From assembly GCA_947444055.1 (NCBI GenBank), contig CANEYR010000006.1:49560-113559 (forward strand): a stretch of DNA of 64,000 nucleotides, given 5' to 3'. The translations under genes and the position numbers were made by a program. Below, piece after piece: positions 8,821 through 16,632 of the stretch; the first letter of the stretch is position 1; each line of letters opens with the position of its first letter. The DNA is from Planctomycetota bacterium. Its GTDB lineage: Bacteria > Planctomycetota > UBA1135 > UBA2386. Below the pieces are notes generated by a model. The model saw only the letters and a list, made by a program, of their open reading frames with translations. It had not been told where the DNA came from and did not search any database.

Positions 8821-9048
8821 GGCGACCTCAGCAGGTGCGGAACAAGTTGGTCGAGGCGAGAGAGATTGGCGGTGACGAGACGCGCCAAGCGAGGTTCAAG
8901 AGGCTACCCCACTACGCCGACCCAACAAGGCGAGGGTCGCAATTCTGGCGATCGTGCCGGTGAACCTTCGATGAAGGCGGCAGCTGGCGTGTGCATCCCT
9001 CTGGCTCGGCGCTTGTCTCGCGATGCCGCCGCCGTATGGTGCGCCGCG
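8821..9048. other. Intergenic region between the PEP-CTERM gene and rnpB
   Basis: About 230 bp between two divergent transcription units. Several ORF-track lines cover it (for example 8866-9129), but they have no recognisable domain and run into the rnpB structural RNA. The right end holds the proposed rnpB promoter. Confidence 0.5.
9013..9040 (+). promoter_or_regulatory. Candidate sigma-70 promoter of rnpB
   Basis: TTGTCT (9013-9018) and TATGGT (9035-9040) are separated by 16 bases and sit 8 bases upstream of the inferred 5' end of RNase P RNA. Spacing and position are as expected for a housekeeping promoter. Confidence 0.45.
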
Positions 9049-9413
9049 CTTGGTCCCTGGACGGCCGCCGGCGGCATGCATTTGCCGCGGGAGGAAAGTC
9101 CGGGCTCCCCAGGGCAGGGTGGTGGGTAACGCCCACCGTTCGCAAGAACAGGGAAAGTGCCACAGAGAACAAACCGCCGGACTGCCAGCTTGCTGGCGAC
9201 GGTAAGGGTGAAACGGTGAGGTAAGAGCTCACCACGAGTCGGTCGACCGACTCGCACGGCAAACCCCACCCGGAGGAAGACCGAATAGGAGGATCGCGCT
9301 GCTCGCGCTCAGGTCCTCGGGTAGGTCGTTGGCGACCGTTCGCGAGAACGGTTCTAGAGAAATGGCCGTCATCGCCTCACGGCGACACCAGAACCCGGCT
9401 TACGGGGACCAAG
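9049..9413 (+). ncRNA. rnpB: RNase P RNA, bacterial type A
   Basis: The conserved 5' core GGAGGAAAGTCCGGGCTCC (near 9090) and the 3' core CAGAACCCGGCTTACGGGG (near 9390) are both present, as is the internal GGTAAGGGTGAAACGG segment. The ends pair perfectly: CTTGGTCCC at 9049-9057 with GGGACCAAG at 9405-9413, forming helix P1 and defining the boundaries. This RNA is the catalytic part of RNase P, which trims tRNA 5' leaders. The convergent ruvX stop codon is only four bases beyond the 3' end, so there is little room for a separate terminator. Confidence 0.95.
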
Positions 9414-9416
9414 CAC

Positions 9417-9860
9417 TTACTTCGGCCGGTTGCGGGCCAGCTCGTAGCGGTAGCGCTCGAGGATCACGAGGGCGGCAACGCTGTCGGCGAGATCCTTGCG
9501 GCGCTTGGCTTTCAGGCCACCTTCCTTGAGGCGGGCGTGCGCCTCGTCGGTCGAGTTGCTCTCGTCGATGGCGACGACGGGGCAGGGCAAGGCCGCTTGC
9601 AAGCGGTCGCGGAAGGCGGCGGTGCGCTGCGCGCGCGGACCGATCGTGCCGTCTTGAGCGAGCGGCATGCCGAGCACCACGGTCTGCACGTCCCGTTCGG
9701 CAACGAGGGCTTTGATGGCGGCCACGACCACGGCGTCGTCGCGGGCGTCGATGCGACCAAGTGGCACCGCGATGGTGCCAGTCCAGTCGGTCGCGGCGAG
9801 CCCCGTTCGCGCATCGCCGAAGTCGACGGCGAGAATGCGTCGCGGCGGCGTGGCGGTCAC
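9417..9860 (-). CDS. ruvX: RuvX/YqgF-family putative Holliday junction resolvase-like nuclease
   Basis: A 147-residue RNase H-fold protein. Motifs are RILAVDFGDARTGLA at the N terminus, VVLGMPLAQDG in the middle, VVAIDESNSTDEA (usually DERLST in the family) and a KDLADSVAALVILE C-terminal helix. Family members process pre-16S rRNA and have been called Holliday junction resolvases. The start chosen is GTG at 9860, whose last bases overlap the manC stop (GTGA); the longer track ORF from 9935 has no homology in its first 25 residues. Translational coupling to manC is likely. Confidence 0.85.
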   Translation of the reverse strand: MTATPPRRILAVDFGDARTGLAATDWTGTIAVPLGRIDARDDAVVVAAIKALVAERDVQTVVLGMPLAQDGTIGPRAQRTAAFRDRLQAALPCPVVAIDESNSTDEAHARLKEGGLKAKRRKDLADSVAALVILERYRYELARNRPK

Positions 9861-10945
9861 AAGAGGTCGGTGCGGCCGGCGGCGCGCACGTGTTCGACCA
9901 GAGCCTTCAGGTCGTGCGCTTGGTCTTTCGTGCACACCAGCACGGCATCGTCGACGGCGACGACGACCAAGTCACTGACGCCAAACAGCGCGACGGTGCG
10001 GGCGCCATCGACGTAGACGATGTTGCCGCGGCTGCGCAGAGCGAGGTGCGAACCGCCGTGGTTCGCCACCACGATGTTGCCTTCACCATCGGGTGCTGCG
10101 ATCGCAGCGAGTGCCGGAAAGCTGCCAACGTCATCCCAGCGAATGGGCGCTTCGATGACGGCCACCGTGTCGGCCTTCTCCATCACCGCGTAGTCGATCG
10201 AGCGCGGCGGCGCTTGCAAAAAGGCGCGCGTGCAGGCAGCGCGTTCCTGCTTTTGTATGGCAGCGAGCATCGCCGTCGTGCTGGTTGCGAGCGCTGGTTC
10301 GGTGGCCGCCATCGCGCGCCGGATCGCTTCGACGCGCCAGACGAAGATGCCGCTGTTCCACAGGAAGTTGCCCTGCGCGACGAACTGCTTGGCGGTCTCC
10401 AGGTTGGGCTTCTCGCAAAACTTGGTCGCCACAAACGCGGGCAGCTTGGTGCCTGCCAAAGCCGAGCCGCATTGCAGGTAGCCGTAGCCGGTTGCTGGAT
10501 AGGTCGGGCGAATGCCGAACGTCACCAACGTCTTCTGGTCGCTCGCCAACTCGACGCCTGCGCGCAGCATGCTGTGGAAGGCGTCGAGCGGTTCGATGGC
10601 GTGATCGGCGGGCAGCACGATCATGGTGGCCGTGGGGTCGACCGCCGCGATGGTCGCCGTCGCCAGTGCGACGCACGGCGCGGTGTCGCGGGGCTCCGGT
10701 TCGATGATCAAGCGATCGCGCGGCAAGTTCGGCAACAGCCTGGTCAGGGCCTTCGCCTGCTTCTTGTTGGTCGCAACCCAGACGTTGTCGTCGGCGCAGA
10801 GGCCGCGCAGGCGATCGAGGGTCGCTTCGATCAGCGGTTTGCCGTTCACCAGCGGCAAGAACTGCTTTGGCCGTGCGCTGCGGCTGGCTGGCCAGAAACG
10901 CGTGCCCGAGCCACCGGCCATGATGACGGCGTGCAGGGATGACAT
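9857..10945 (-). CDS. manC: Mannose-1-phosphate guanylyltransferase
   Basis: A 362-residue nucleotidyltransferase that makes GDP-mannose from mannose 1-phosphate and GTP. It has the signature HAVIMAGGSGTRFWPASRSARPKQFLPL at the N terminus, LIIEPEPRDTAPCVALA, FCEKPNLETA, NSGIFVWR and the late SIDYAVMEKAD and WDDVGSF motifs. The C-terminal isomerase domain of bifunctional ManC/AlgA is missing, as in the short guanylyltransferase-only form. The ATG at 10945 (MSSLHAVIMAGG) is used; upstream residues in the track are arginine-rich shadow. It follows the AsmA-like gene by 64 bp and overlaps ruvX by 4 bp. Confidence 0.93.
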   Translation of the reverse strand: MSSLHAVIMAGGSGTRFWPASRSARPKQFLPLVNGKPLIEATLDRLRGLCADDNVWVATNKKQAKALTRLLPNLPRDRLIIEPEPRDTAPCVALATATIAAVDPTATMIVLPADHAIEPLDAFHSMLRAGVELASDQKTLVTFGIRPTYPATGYGYLQCGSALAGTKLPAFVATKFCEKPNLETAKQFVAQGNFLWNSGIFVWRVEAIRRAMAATEPALATSTTAMLAAIQKQERAACTRAFLQAPPRSIDYAVMEKADTVAVIEAPIRWDDVGSFPALAAIAAPDGEGNIVVANHGGSHLALRSRGNIVYVDGARTVALFGVSDLVVVAVDDAVLVCTKDQAHDLKALVEHVRAAGRTDLL

Positions 10946-11009
10946 GCGGCAGAGTGTCGTCATCTCGGCAGCGGCGTCAACGCTGGCGCCGGGCGATGCG
11001 CGCCAGCGC

Positions 11010-14000
11010 TCAAAAATCAGGCGCGGTCGGCCGCGGCGTCGCCGGCGGCATCGGCACCACGACGCGGCGTCGCGGCGCGGACTCGGTGACCCAGCGCTTT
11101 TCGGCACGCAGATCGCTCAGGTAACCGTGCAGATGGAACGTCACGATGTTCTGCGCGAGGTAGCTGAGGAGCGGCATCACGAACGGATCCGCCGACGCGC
11201 CGAGCAAGTTGCCGAGGGTCATCTCGACATCGAGGTAGCCATCGAAGCCAAGTCGACCCTGGCCGCGCGCGGCCAAGATGTTCGACTTGACGTTGAAGGT
11301 CGTGAACTCGACGTTGCGGTCGGCGACTTGCCAAGTGAGGTCGAGGCCGTCGAAGCTCGGCCGATTCGCGGGTGGCAGTTGCGCGTAGATGGCCGTGAAC
11401 AGCGGCACTTCCCCAAGGTTGGCGCGTTCGATCTTGAGGTTGCCCTTGCCGACGGCGCCGAGCACGCTGCTGCCGTCGAGCCGGTCGAGGGTCAAGGCGC
11501 CGCTGGCCGCGCCGGAGTACGGCGGGTTCGTCCAGCCACTGCGATCCAGGAAGGTGAAGACGTCGACGTTCTGGAAGGTGATGTCGGCGCGCAGCTGTCC
11601 GTCGGGAGTCGGCCCGTCGGGAGTCGCCGCGCTTGGCAGCACGTACTCGATGGCCGGCTTGTCGGTGCGGGCGCTGCGCAAGGCACCGCCATGCAGGCGA
11701 GCCGTCAGGGCCTCGATGGTGATGTGTTCGGCGTCCGCAAGGAAGGCGGCATCGATCGCTTCGAATGGCTGCCCGAACATGCGCAGCGACACCCCGCGCA
11801 AGGCTCCTCGCAATTGGCCGCCGGCGTCGGACACCGTGCTCGCCGCCAGATTGGCGACGCCGGTGATGCCATGCACGAGCATGCCGTCCGCGCCCTGGCC
11901 GAGCGTCATGTCGAGGTCGTAGAGACGCAATTGGCCCTTCAGGGTCGTCTCAAAAGGACCGGTGCTGGTGGCGCTGGGGATGGCGAATTGCAGTTGCAGG
12001 CTGTCGACGTCGGCGCGACCGAGCAACTGTCGCTGCAGCACGGCCGTGCGCAGCGGCCCTGAGAACAGATTGGCGACGCCGTCGTCGATCGGCACGCCGT
12101 TGGCGTTGACGGTGAACGAGATCTCGGTGCGTTGGTCGGGCGCCGGTCGCGTGCGCACGCGGCCAGCCGAGCACTGCACCAGGGCGCCGCCCAGCGTGGC
12201 CCGCACGTCGTCGAAGCGCAGCTCGCCGTTGGCGACCTGCAATTCGCCTGTCATGTGTTCGGCCGGACGCAGCAGGATGGGCGCGTCACAACGCACATCG
12301 AGCAAGTGCACAACGAGGCCCAGGGGCTCGGCGGTGCTGCCGGTGCGTTGGTGGCGACAAACCAGATCGACCCGGCCGGACGGGTCCAGCGAAGCCCAGG
12401 TGCCGGCGCCGAGAGCGCCGAGCTGTTCGAGGGTCGCGCCAAGTTGTTCGTCGAGCTCAAGGTCGCGCACCACGAACGCCAACTCTTCGCTGGCGGTCTT
12501 GCCGACGACCACATGGCCGAGCATCGCCAGCTTGGCGCGACTGTCACCGCCGTGGTGCAATTCGCCGCGCAACGCATCGAAGTCGACGCGCGTGCCGTCG
12601 CCGAGTCCCTGCACGATCAGCTGTCCGTGCAACCCTACCGCGCGCCACGGGGCCGCTGGCAGACGCAGATCGACGCCGGCCAGATCCAGCCGCGCATCGT
12701 GGTAAAGCGGATCGGTGGGCAGTGGCCGCCACACCTTCACCTGCCCGCTGAAGCGACCACTGGCGGCACTCGCTTGCCACGCGCTGTCGAGGTCGGGTGC
12801 CAGCACCGCGACGGCCCGCCGTAGATCGTCGTCGAGCACGATCGTCTCCAGCGTCACGGCGGCGACGAAGCCCTTGTCGTTGGGCGAGGCGGGGCCCAGC
12901 GGAATGAAGCCGCGCATCGCCAAGCGGCCGTCGCCGTGTTGGCCCGCGAGATCGAAGGTGACACCGTCGGTGCGCGCGCGCACGGCGCCGCGCAGTTGGT
13001 CGAGGCGGTAGGGAAAGCCAGCCCACTGCATCGACGACGCCGAGGGCCGCACATCGACCGCCCAACCGCCAGGCAACTCGCTCTCGGGGCGCAGTTGGAT
13101 GTCGACTTCGGTTCGTCCGACTGGCGCAAACTTGTCGTAGAGCGCACCGTCGTCATCGAGCAGCGTCGCCAACGCCGCGCGCAGATCCGGTGAGAACGCC
13201 ACGCCTTCGCCATGGATGTCGATCACCACGTCCTCGCCACTCGGCCGAGCGGTGAGCACGCGTCCTTGCACGTCGACGCTGCCGCCGCCCGCTGACGCCG
13301 CGATCGAGGCATGGATGTCCTCGAGCAGCAGCACGTCGTCGCGCAGGCGAATGCGGCCGCGAGTGTGTTCCATCGGCAGCGGGAAGGCGGCGCGGTTCTC
13401 GCTCTTGCCAAAGCCATGGAAGGCCACGGCGACCTCGCGCAAGGTGATGTCGAGTTCGGTGATGCCAAGGCGGCGATGCGGGTTGCGCAAGAACAGTTCG
13501 AGATCGGCGCGGCCGGCGGTCGGCTGCAGCGCTTGCACGATGTTGCGGCCGATGTCGAACAGGTTGAGTGCCGTCAGCACGTCGGCATCGATGGCGAGAT
13601 CGTGGCCAATGACCCTGACCTCGGCTTGCGATTCCTCCTGCAAGTGGGTCACGCGCGCCGTCGCGTCGAGCGTGCCGCGCGCGGTGGTCTGTTGCACTCG
13701 AATGGCGACACTGCCGCCGTCGGCGCTCGATCCTTGCACGCTGACGGTGGCCGCTGTGATCAAACTCGGCAGGCCTTCGCCTTCGACGCGCACGTCCGTC
13801 AGCTCGGCAGCGAGTTCGAAGCGCGGGGAACCGCCGGCCCCCGGCAGATGCACGGTGATCTGCAAGGAACGCACCGTGGCGCCAGGCGTGAGTGTCGTCG
13901 GCGCGATCCCGAGCAGTTCGGTGATGCGAGCGACTGTCGTCGCCGTGATCGGGACGGCCGCCGTCGACAGCACCAGCAAGCCCGCACCGCTCTCTGGATC

Positions 14001-14585
14001 GATGTCGCCAAGCACGGTGAACTTCGCTCCGAGTTCACGCAGCAAAGCGCTGCCGCGAACCTGCAATTGCGGCCGTTCTTGGTGAGGCAGCACGCCGATC
14101 GCCACGTCGACCCATTCGAGCGGAGCTTGGCCTTCGCGCAGCACAAGGCGCACGCGGCCACCGCGCAGCTCGATCGGCGGAATGTGCTTTGGGCCCGTCG
14201 GCGCGGCCGCGGTTTTCACCAACAGCGAGGCGAGATCCGGAAACGTCGGCCCCGCTTCGATGGCAAAGCCATCGACCGTGATGGCGTGTACGTCGACCCA
14301 AGAACTGCCATTGGCGATGGCGACATCGACGGCGACCTCGTCGAGGGTCAGCAGGGTGGCACCAGCGCGCGTTGGATCGGCGATGCGAACACCGCGCACC
14401 GACAGCCGCCCGCGCCCCAAGTCGAGGGCGGTCGACGCGACCTCCGTGGGCGTCGCCAACAACGCTTGCAGCTCGCGGCGCACGACCTGGGTCGCGGCAT
14501 CACTGTGTTGCAAGACGCTCCACGTGACGCCGCCGAGCACGGCGACAAGGGCGAGGGACAACAGCACGATGCGACGCCAACTCAT
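11010..14585 (-). CDS. Large AsmA-like envelope protein
   Basis: A 1191-residue protein with an N-terminal membrane anchor (MSWRRIVLLSLALVAVLGGVTW) and a long beta-rich body of repeating short motifs (FDLAGQHGDGRLAMRG, ARGQGRLGFDGYLDVEMTLG) typical of the AsmA/TamB/YhdP superfamily of bridge-like lipid transfer proteins. The C terminus has the AsmA_2-type pattern LLSYLAQNIVTFHLHGYLSDLRAEKRW. It is likely anchored in the inner membrane and spans the periplasm, acting in lipid movement or outer-membrane assembly. The ATG at 14585 is chosen because the signal anchor begins there; the track's extra 156 residues would overlap the divergent histone gene. A TACAGT box lies nine bases upstream of the ATG. 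Confidence 0.75.
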   Translation of the reverse strand: MSWRRIVLLSLALVAVLGGVTWSVLQHSDAATQVVRRELQALLATPTEVASTALDLGRGRLSVRGVRIADPTRAGATLLTLDEVAVDVAIANGSSWVDVHAITVDGFAIEAGPTFPDLASLLVKTAAAPTGPKHIPPIELRGGRVRLVLREGQAPLEWVDVAIGVLPHQERPQLQVRGSALLRELGAKFTVLGDIDPESGAGLLVLSTAAVPITATTVARITELLGIAPTTLTPGATVRSLQITVHLPGAGGSPRFELAAELTDVRVEGEGLPSLITAATVSVQGSSADGGSVAIRVQQTTARGTLDATARVTHLQEESQAEVRVIGHDLAIDADVLTALNLFDIGRNIVQALQPTAGRADLELFLRNPHRRLGITELDITLREVAVAFHGFGKSENRAAFPLPMEHTRGRIRLRDDVLLLEDIHASIAASAGGGSVDVQGRVLTARPSGEDVVIDIHGEGVAFSPDLRAALATLLDDDGALYDKFAPVGRTEVDIQLRPESELPGGWAVDVRPSASSMQWAGFPYRLDQLRGAVRARTDGVTFDLAGQHGDGRLAMRGFIPLGPASPNDKGFVAAVTLETIVLDDDLRRAVAVLAPDLDSAWQASAASGRFSGQVKVWRPLPTDPLYHDARLDLAGVDLRLPAAPWRAVGLHGQLIVQGLGDGTRVDFDALRGELHHGGDSRAKLAMLGHVVVGKTASEELAFVVRDLELDEQLGATLEQLGALGAGTWASLDPSGRVDLVCRHQRTGSTAEPLGLVVHLLDVRCDAPILLRPAEHMTGELQVANGELRFDDVRATLGGALVQCSAGRVRTRPAPDQRTEISFTVNANGVPIDDGVANLFSGPLRTAVLQRQLLGRADVDSLQLQFAIPSATSTGPFETTLKGQLRLYDLDMTLGQGADGMLVHGITGVANLAASTVSDAGGQLRGALRGVSLRMFGQPFEAIDAAFLADAEHITIEALTARLHGGALRSARTDKPAIEYVLPSAATPDGPTPDGQLRADITFQNVDVFTFLDRSGWTNPPYSGAASGALTLDRLDGSSVLGAVGKGNLKIERANLGEVPLFTAIYAQLPPANRPSFDGLDLTWQVADRNVEFTTFNVKSNILAARGQGRLGFDGYLDVEMTLGNLLGASADPFVMPLLSYLAQNIVTFHLHGYLSDLRAEKRWVTESAPRRRVVVPMPPATPRPTAPDF

Positions 14586-14752
14586 GCGCCAGTGACTGTA
14601 GCTGCAAGTGTGCGCGAGGCCACTGCGCCGCCGCCCGAGAACGTCGTCATCATCGGCAAGCGCGTGGGTGAGGACGTGCCGCGCGGCGACGGGCTCGCAG
14701 CGGAAACCCCGAGAACGGGCTCCAAAACGCAGTTTTCCCCGCGACTTTGTCG

Positions 14753-14781
14753 TTGACAGAAGAAGTGGCCTCGCCAAACTT
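14753..14781 (+). promoter_or_regulatory. Candidate promoter of the histone-fold gene
   Basis: A perfect TTGACA -35 box (14753-14758) is followed after 17 bases by a weak -10 (AAACTT, 14776-14781), about 75 bases before the ATG. The -35 and spacing are good; the -10 is poor, so this is tentative. Confidence 0.3.
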
Positions 14782-14855
14782 CGCGCGAGTTCGCGGGCGG
14801 CGTGGCACTTTCGCACGTGACCGGGCGAACTCACAATCCACCGAAGAGACATCCG

Positions 14856-15062
14856 ATGGCTGCTAAGAAGAACGCAAAGAAGTCCGGTTCGACCGGCGAA
14901 CTGATCATCTCGAAGTCGCGCACCAAGGCCGCGGCCAAGAAGTCGAACGTGTCGTCCGATTTCTACGGCGCGCTCGACGCGTGTGTCCGCAGCATCATCA
15001 CCAAGGCGGAAGGTCGCTGCGAAGCGAACGGCCGCAAGACGCTCCGTCCGCAAGATCTGTAG
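14856..15062 (+). CDS. Small bacterial histone-fold protein
   Basis: A 68-residue basic protein. A Lys/Ala-rich tail (MAAKKNAKKSGSTG) precedes a single histone fold: helix 1 (ELIISKSRTKAAAKKS), loop 1 (NVSS), long helix 2 (DFYGALDACVRSIITKAEGRCEANG), loop 2 RKT and a truncated helix 3 (LRPQDL). It lines up with archaeal histones at the loop-1 VS-D and at the loop-2 GRKT...DL/DI motif (HMf-type AGRKTIKAEDI). The short last helix fits the bacterial dimer histones such as Bdellovibrio Bd0055. Expected role: DNA-binding, nucleoid-associated dimer. Monocistronic: divergent from the AsmA-like gene and followed by a hairpin. The ATG at 14856 is preferred over the longer track start at 14802. Confidence 0.8.
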   Translation: MAAKKNAKKSGSTGELIISKSRTKAAAKKSNVSSDFYGALDACVRSIITKAEGRCEANGRKTLRPQDL

Positions 15063-15178
15063 TCGCCTCGAGGGCGCGCTGCGCCGTCAAGTTTGGGCGC
15101 TGCCGCCGTGACGTTTGGGCGCTGCCGCCGCGGGTTGAGCAAGGCGAACCGCTTGCTTGGGCCGCGCTCGGCTAGATC

Positions 15179-15211
15179 GACCCGGGTCCTGCTTGGTGCA
15201 GGGCCCGGGTC
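15179..15211. terminator. Strong hairpin after the histone-fold gene
   Basis: GACCCGGGTCCTGC and GCAGGGCCCGGGTC flank the loop TTGGT, giving a 14-bp stem with one non-Watson-Crick pair. It lies between the convergent histone and DUF374 genes, so it could terminate both. The following bases (GTGTTCGTT) are only weakly T-rich. Confidence 0.65.
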
Positions 15212-15219
15212 GTGTTCGT

Positions 15220-16005
15220 TCATGGCGGCGTGTCGAGATCGTTGGCGCGGTTGAGTTTCTCGAAGGCTAGCCGTTCGTTCGCGAGCAGCGTCGTGCGCAC
15301 GTCCGCCGCGATCGTCTCGAGCTGTTCGTCGCTGGCGTCGGCCGCGACGTGAATCGGATCGGCGTAGAAAACGCAAAGGCGGGCGAACGGTTTGGGAATC
15401 GTGAAGCGATCCCAACTGCGCAATCGCCAAGCGCGATCGACGGCGACGCCGACTGGCAGGATCGGCGCCCCGCTGCTGCGGGCGAGCCAGGCGATGCCGA
15501 CGTTCATGCTGTGGCGCGGTCCGCGTGGTCCGTCGGGCGTCACCACCAGTTGGCCGCCGTTCGCCACCAGTTCCTGCATCGCGCGCAGCGCGCGGGCGCC
15601 GCCGCGGCTGAGCGAGCCACGCACGATGCGATAGCGGAAGCGGCGCAGGGCTTGCTGGGCCAAACCGCCGTCGTCGCTCGGCGACACCAAGACCCCGATG
15701 TCGCGACCGCAGTGCCCGCGCAAGGGCATCAACGTCAGCATGCGGCCGTGCCACATGGCGACGATCCAGGGGCGCGGGCTGCGCTGCAGCAGCAGGCCTG
15801 GTTCACCAAGGCACTGCACACGCCAGGTGCAAGCGAGCGCGCGCAGCAGCCAAGGTGCGAGCCGTTCCAGCAACCAGCCGCCGACGCGCCGACGCCATCG
15901 GCGCCACTGCACAAGTCGCGGCGTGTTGCGGCCAGCGGTCGCGCGTTCGTCCGCTCGCTGCGCCACTTGGGCGCGGCGGGCTTGGCGAACGGCACGAGGG
16001 TCCAT
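15220..16005 (-). CDS. DUF374 lysophospholipid acyltransferase-family protein
   Basis: A 261-residue protein of the DUF374 group. Visible motifs are WIVAMWHGRMLTLMPLRG (the HxxxxLP-type histidine site; acyltransferases use HX4D), DIGVLVSPSDDGGLAQQALRRF, RGSLSRGGARALRAMQELVANGGQLVVTPDGPRGPRHSMNVGIAWLA and PILPVGVAVD. This family probably acylates lipid A precursors or phospholipids at the inner membrane. The ATG at 16005 gives a normal length; the track start at 16584 would run antisense through fdsG. Exact substrate unknown. Confidence 0.8.
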   Translation of the reverse strand: MDPRAVRQARRAQVAQRADERATAGRNTPRLVQWRRWRRRVGGWLLERLAPWLLRALACTWRVQCLGEPGLLLQRSPRPWIVAMWHGRMLTLMPLRGHCGRDIGVLVSPSDDGGLAQQALRRFRYRIVRGSLSRGGARALRAMQELVANGGQLVVTPDGPRGPRHSMNVGIAWLARSSGAPILPVGVAVDRAWRLRSWDRFTIPKPFARLCVFYADPIHVAADASDEQLETIAADVRTTLLANERLAFEKLNRANDLDTPP

Positions 16006-16110
16006 GGCGGCAGCATGACCGGGCTGCGGCCAGCGCGCACCATCGGCGCCGTGGTCCGCGCCCGGCTTTCTGATACAACGTTCGCCCCTTTCCCGGTCCC
16101 GACCCCGCGC

Positions 16111-16632
16111 ATGCAACCCAGTGTCCGAAGTGGCGAGGCTGTTCACGCTGCCGCCACGCCCCACCAGTTGGCCGCCGTCGATGCCGTCGTGGCGCGCTTG
16201 GCAACCTTGCCCGGTGCCTTGCTGCCGATCCTGCACGCGATCCAGGCCGAACTCGGCTTCGTGCCGCCGGAGTCGATCGATCGCATCGCCAACGGCCTCA
16301 ATCTGTCGCGGGCCGAAGTGCATGGCGTCATCACCTTCTATCACGACTTCCGCCAGGCCCCGCCGGGGCGCACGGTGTTGAAGCTGTGCCGGGCCGAAGC
16401 GTGCCAAGCGATGGGCTGCGAACGGCTGGAGCAGCGGCTGCGTTCGGTGCACGGGGTCGCAATGGGGGAGACGACGGCGGATGGGGCGCTGACGCTCGAA
16501 GCGGTCTATTGCCTCGGCAACTGCGCGTTGTCGCCGTCGGCGCTCGTCGATGGCCAGCTGCTCGGCCGCGTCAGCGAAGCGCACCTGGATGCCTTGGTGC
16601 AGAACGCCCGCATGAAGGGCGGCAGCCGATGA
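16111..16632 (+). CDS. fdsG: NAD-dependent formate dehydrogenase gamma subunit
   Basis: A 173-residue NuoE-like [2Fe-2S] thioredoxin-fold protein. The four ligands are in LCRAEACQAMGCE and YCLGNCALSP; the N-terminal helical part has ILHAIQAELGFVPPESIDRIA and VHGVITFYHDF. In FdsGBAD it passes electrons between the alpha and beta subunits. It is first in a four-gene operon and overlaps fdsB by ATGA. Gene order with fdsB, fdsA and fdsD supports Fds rather than complex I NuoE. A GATACAA element lies about 35 bases upstream of the ATG. Confidence 0.92.
   Translation: MQPSVRSGEAVHAAATPHQLAAVDAVVARLATLPGALLPILHAIQAELGFVPPESIDRIANGLNLSRAEVHGVITFYHDFRQAPPGRTVLKLCRAEACQAMGCERLEQRLRSVHGVAMGETTADGALTLEAVYCLGNCALSPSALVDGQLLGRVSEAHLDALVQNARMKGGSR

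Noticed and set aside
8866-9269. Overlapping ORFs over the rnpB region
   Set aside because: They coincide with the structured RNase P RNA and have no protein homology that I can recognise.
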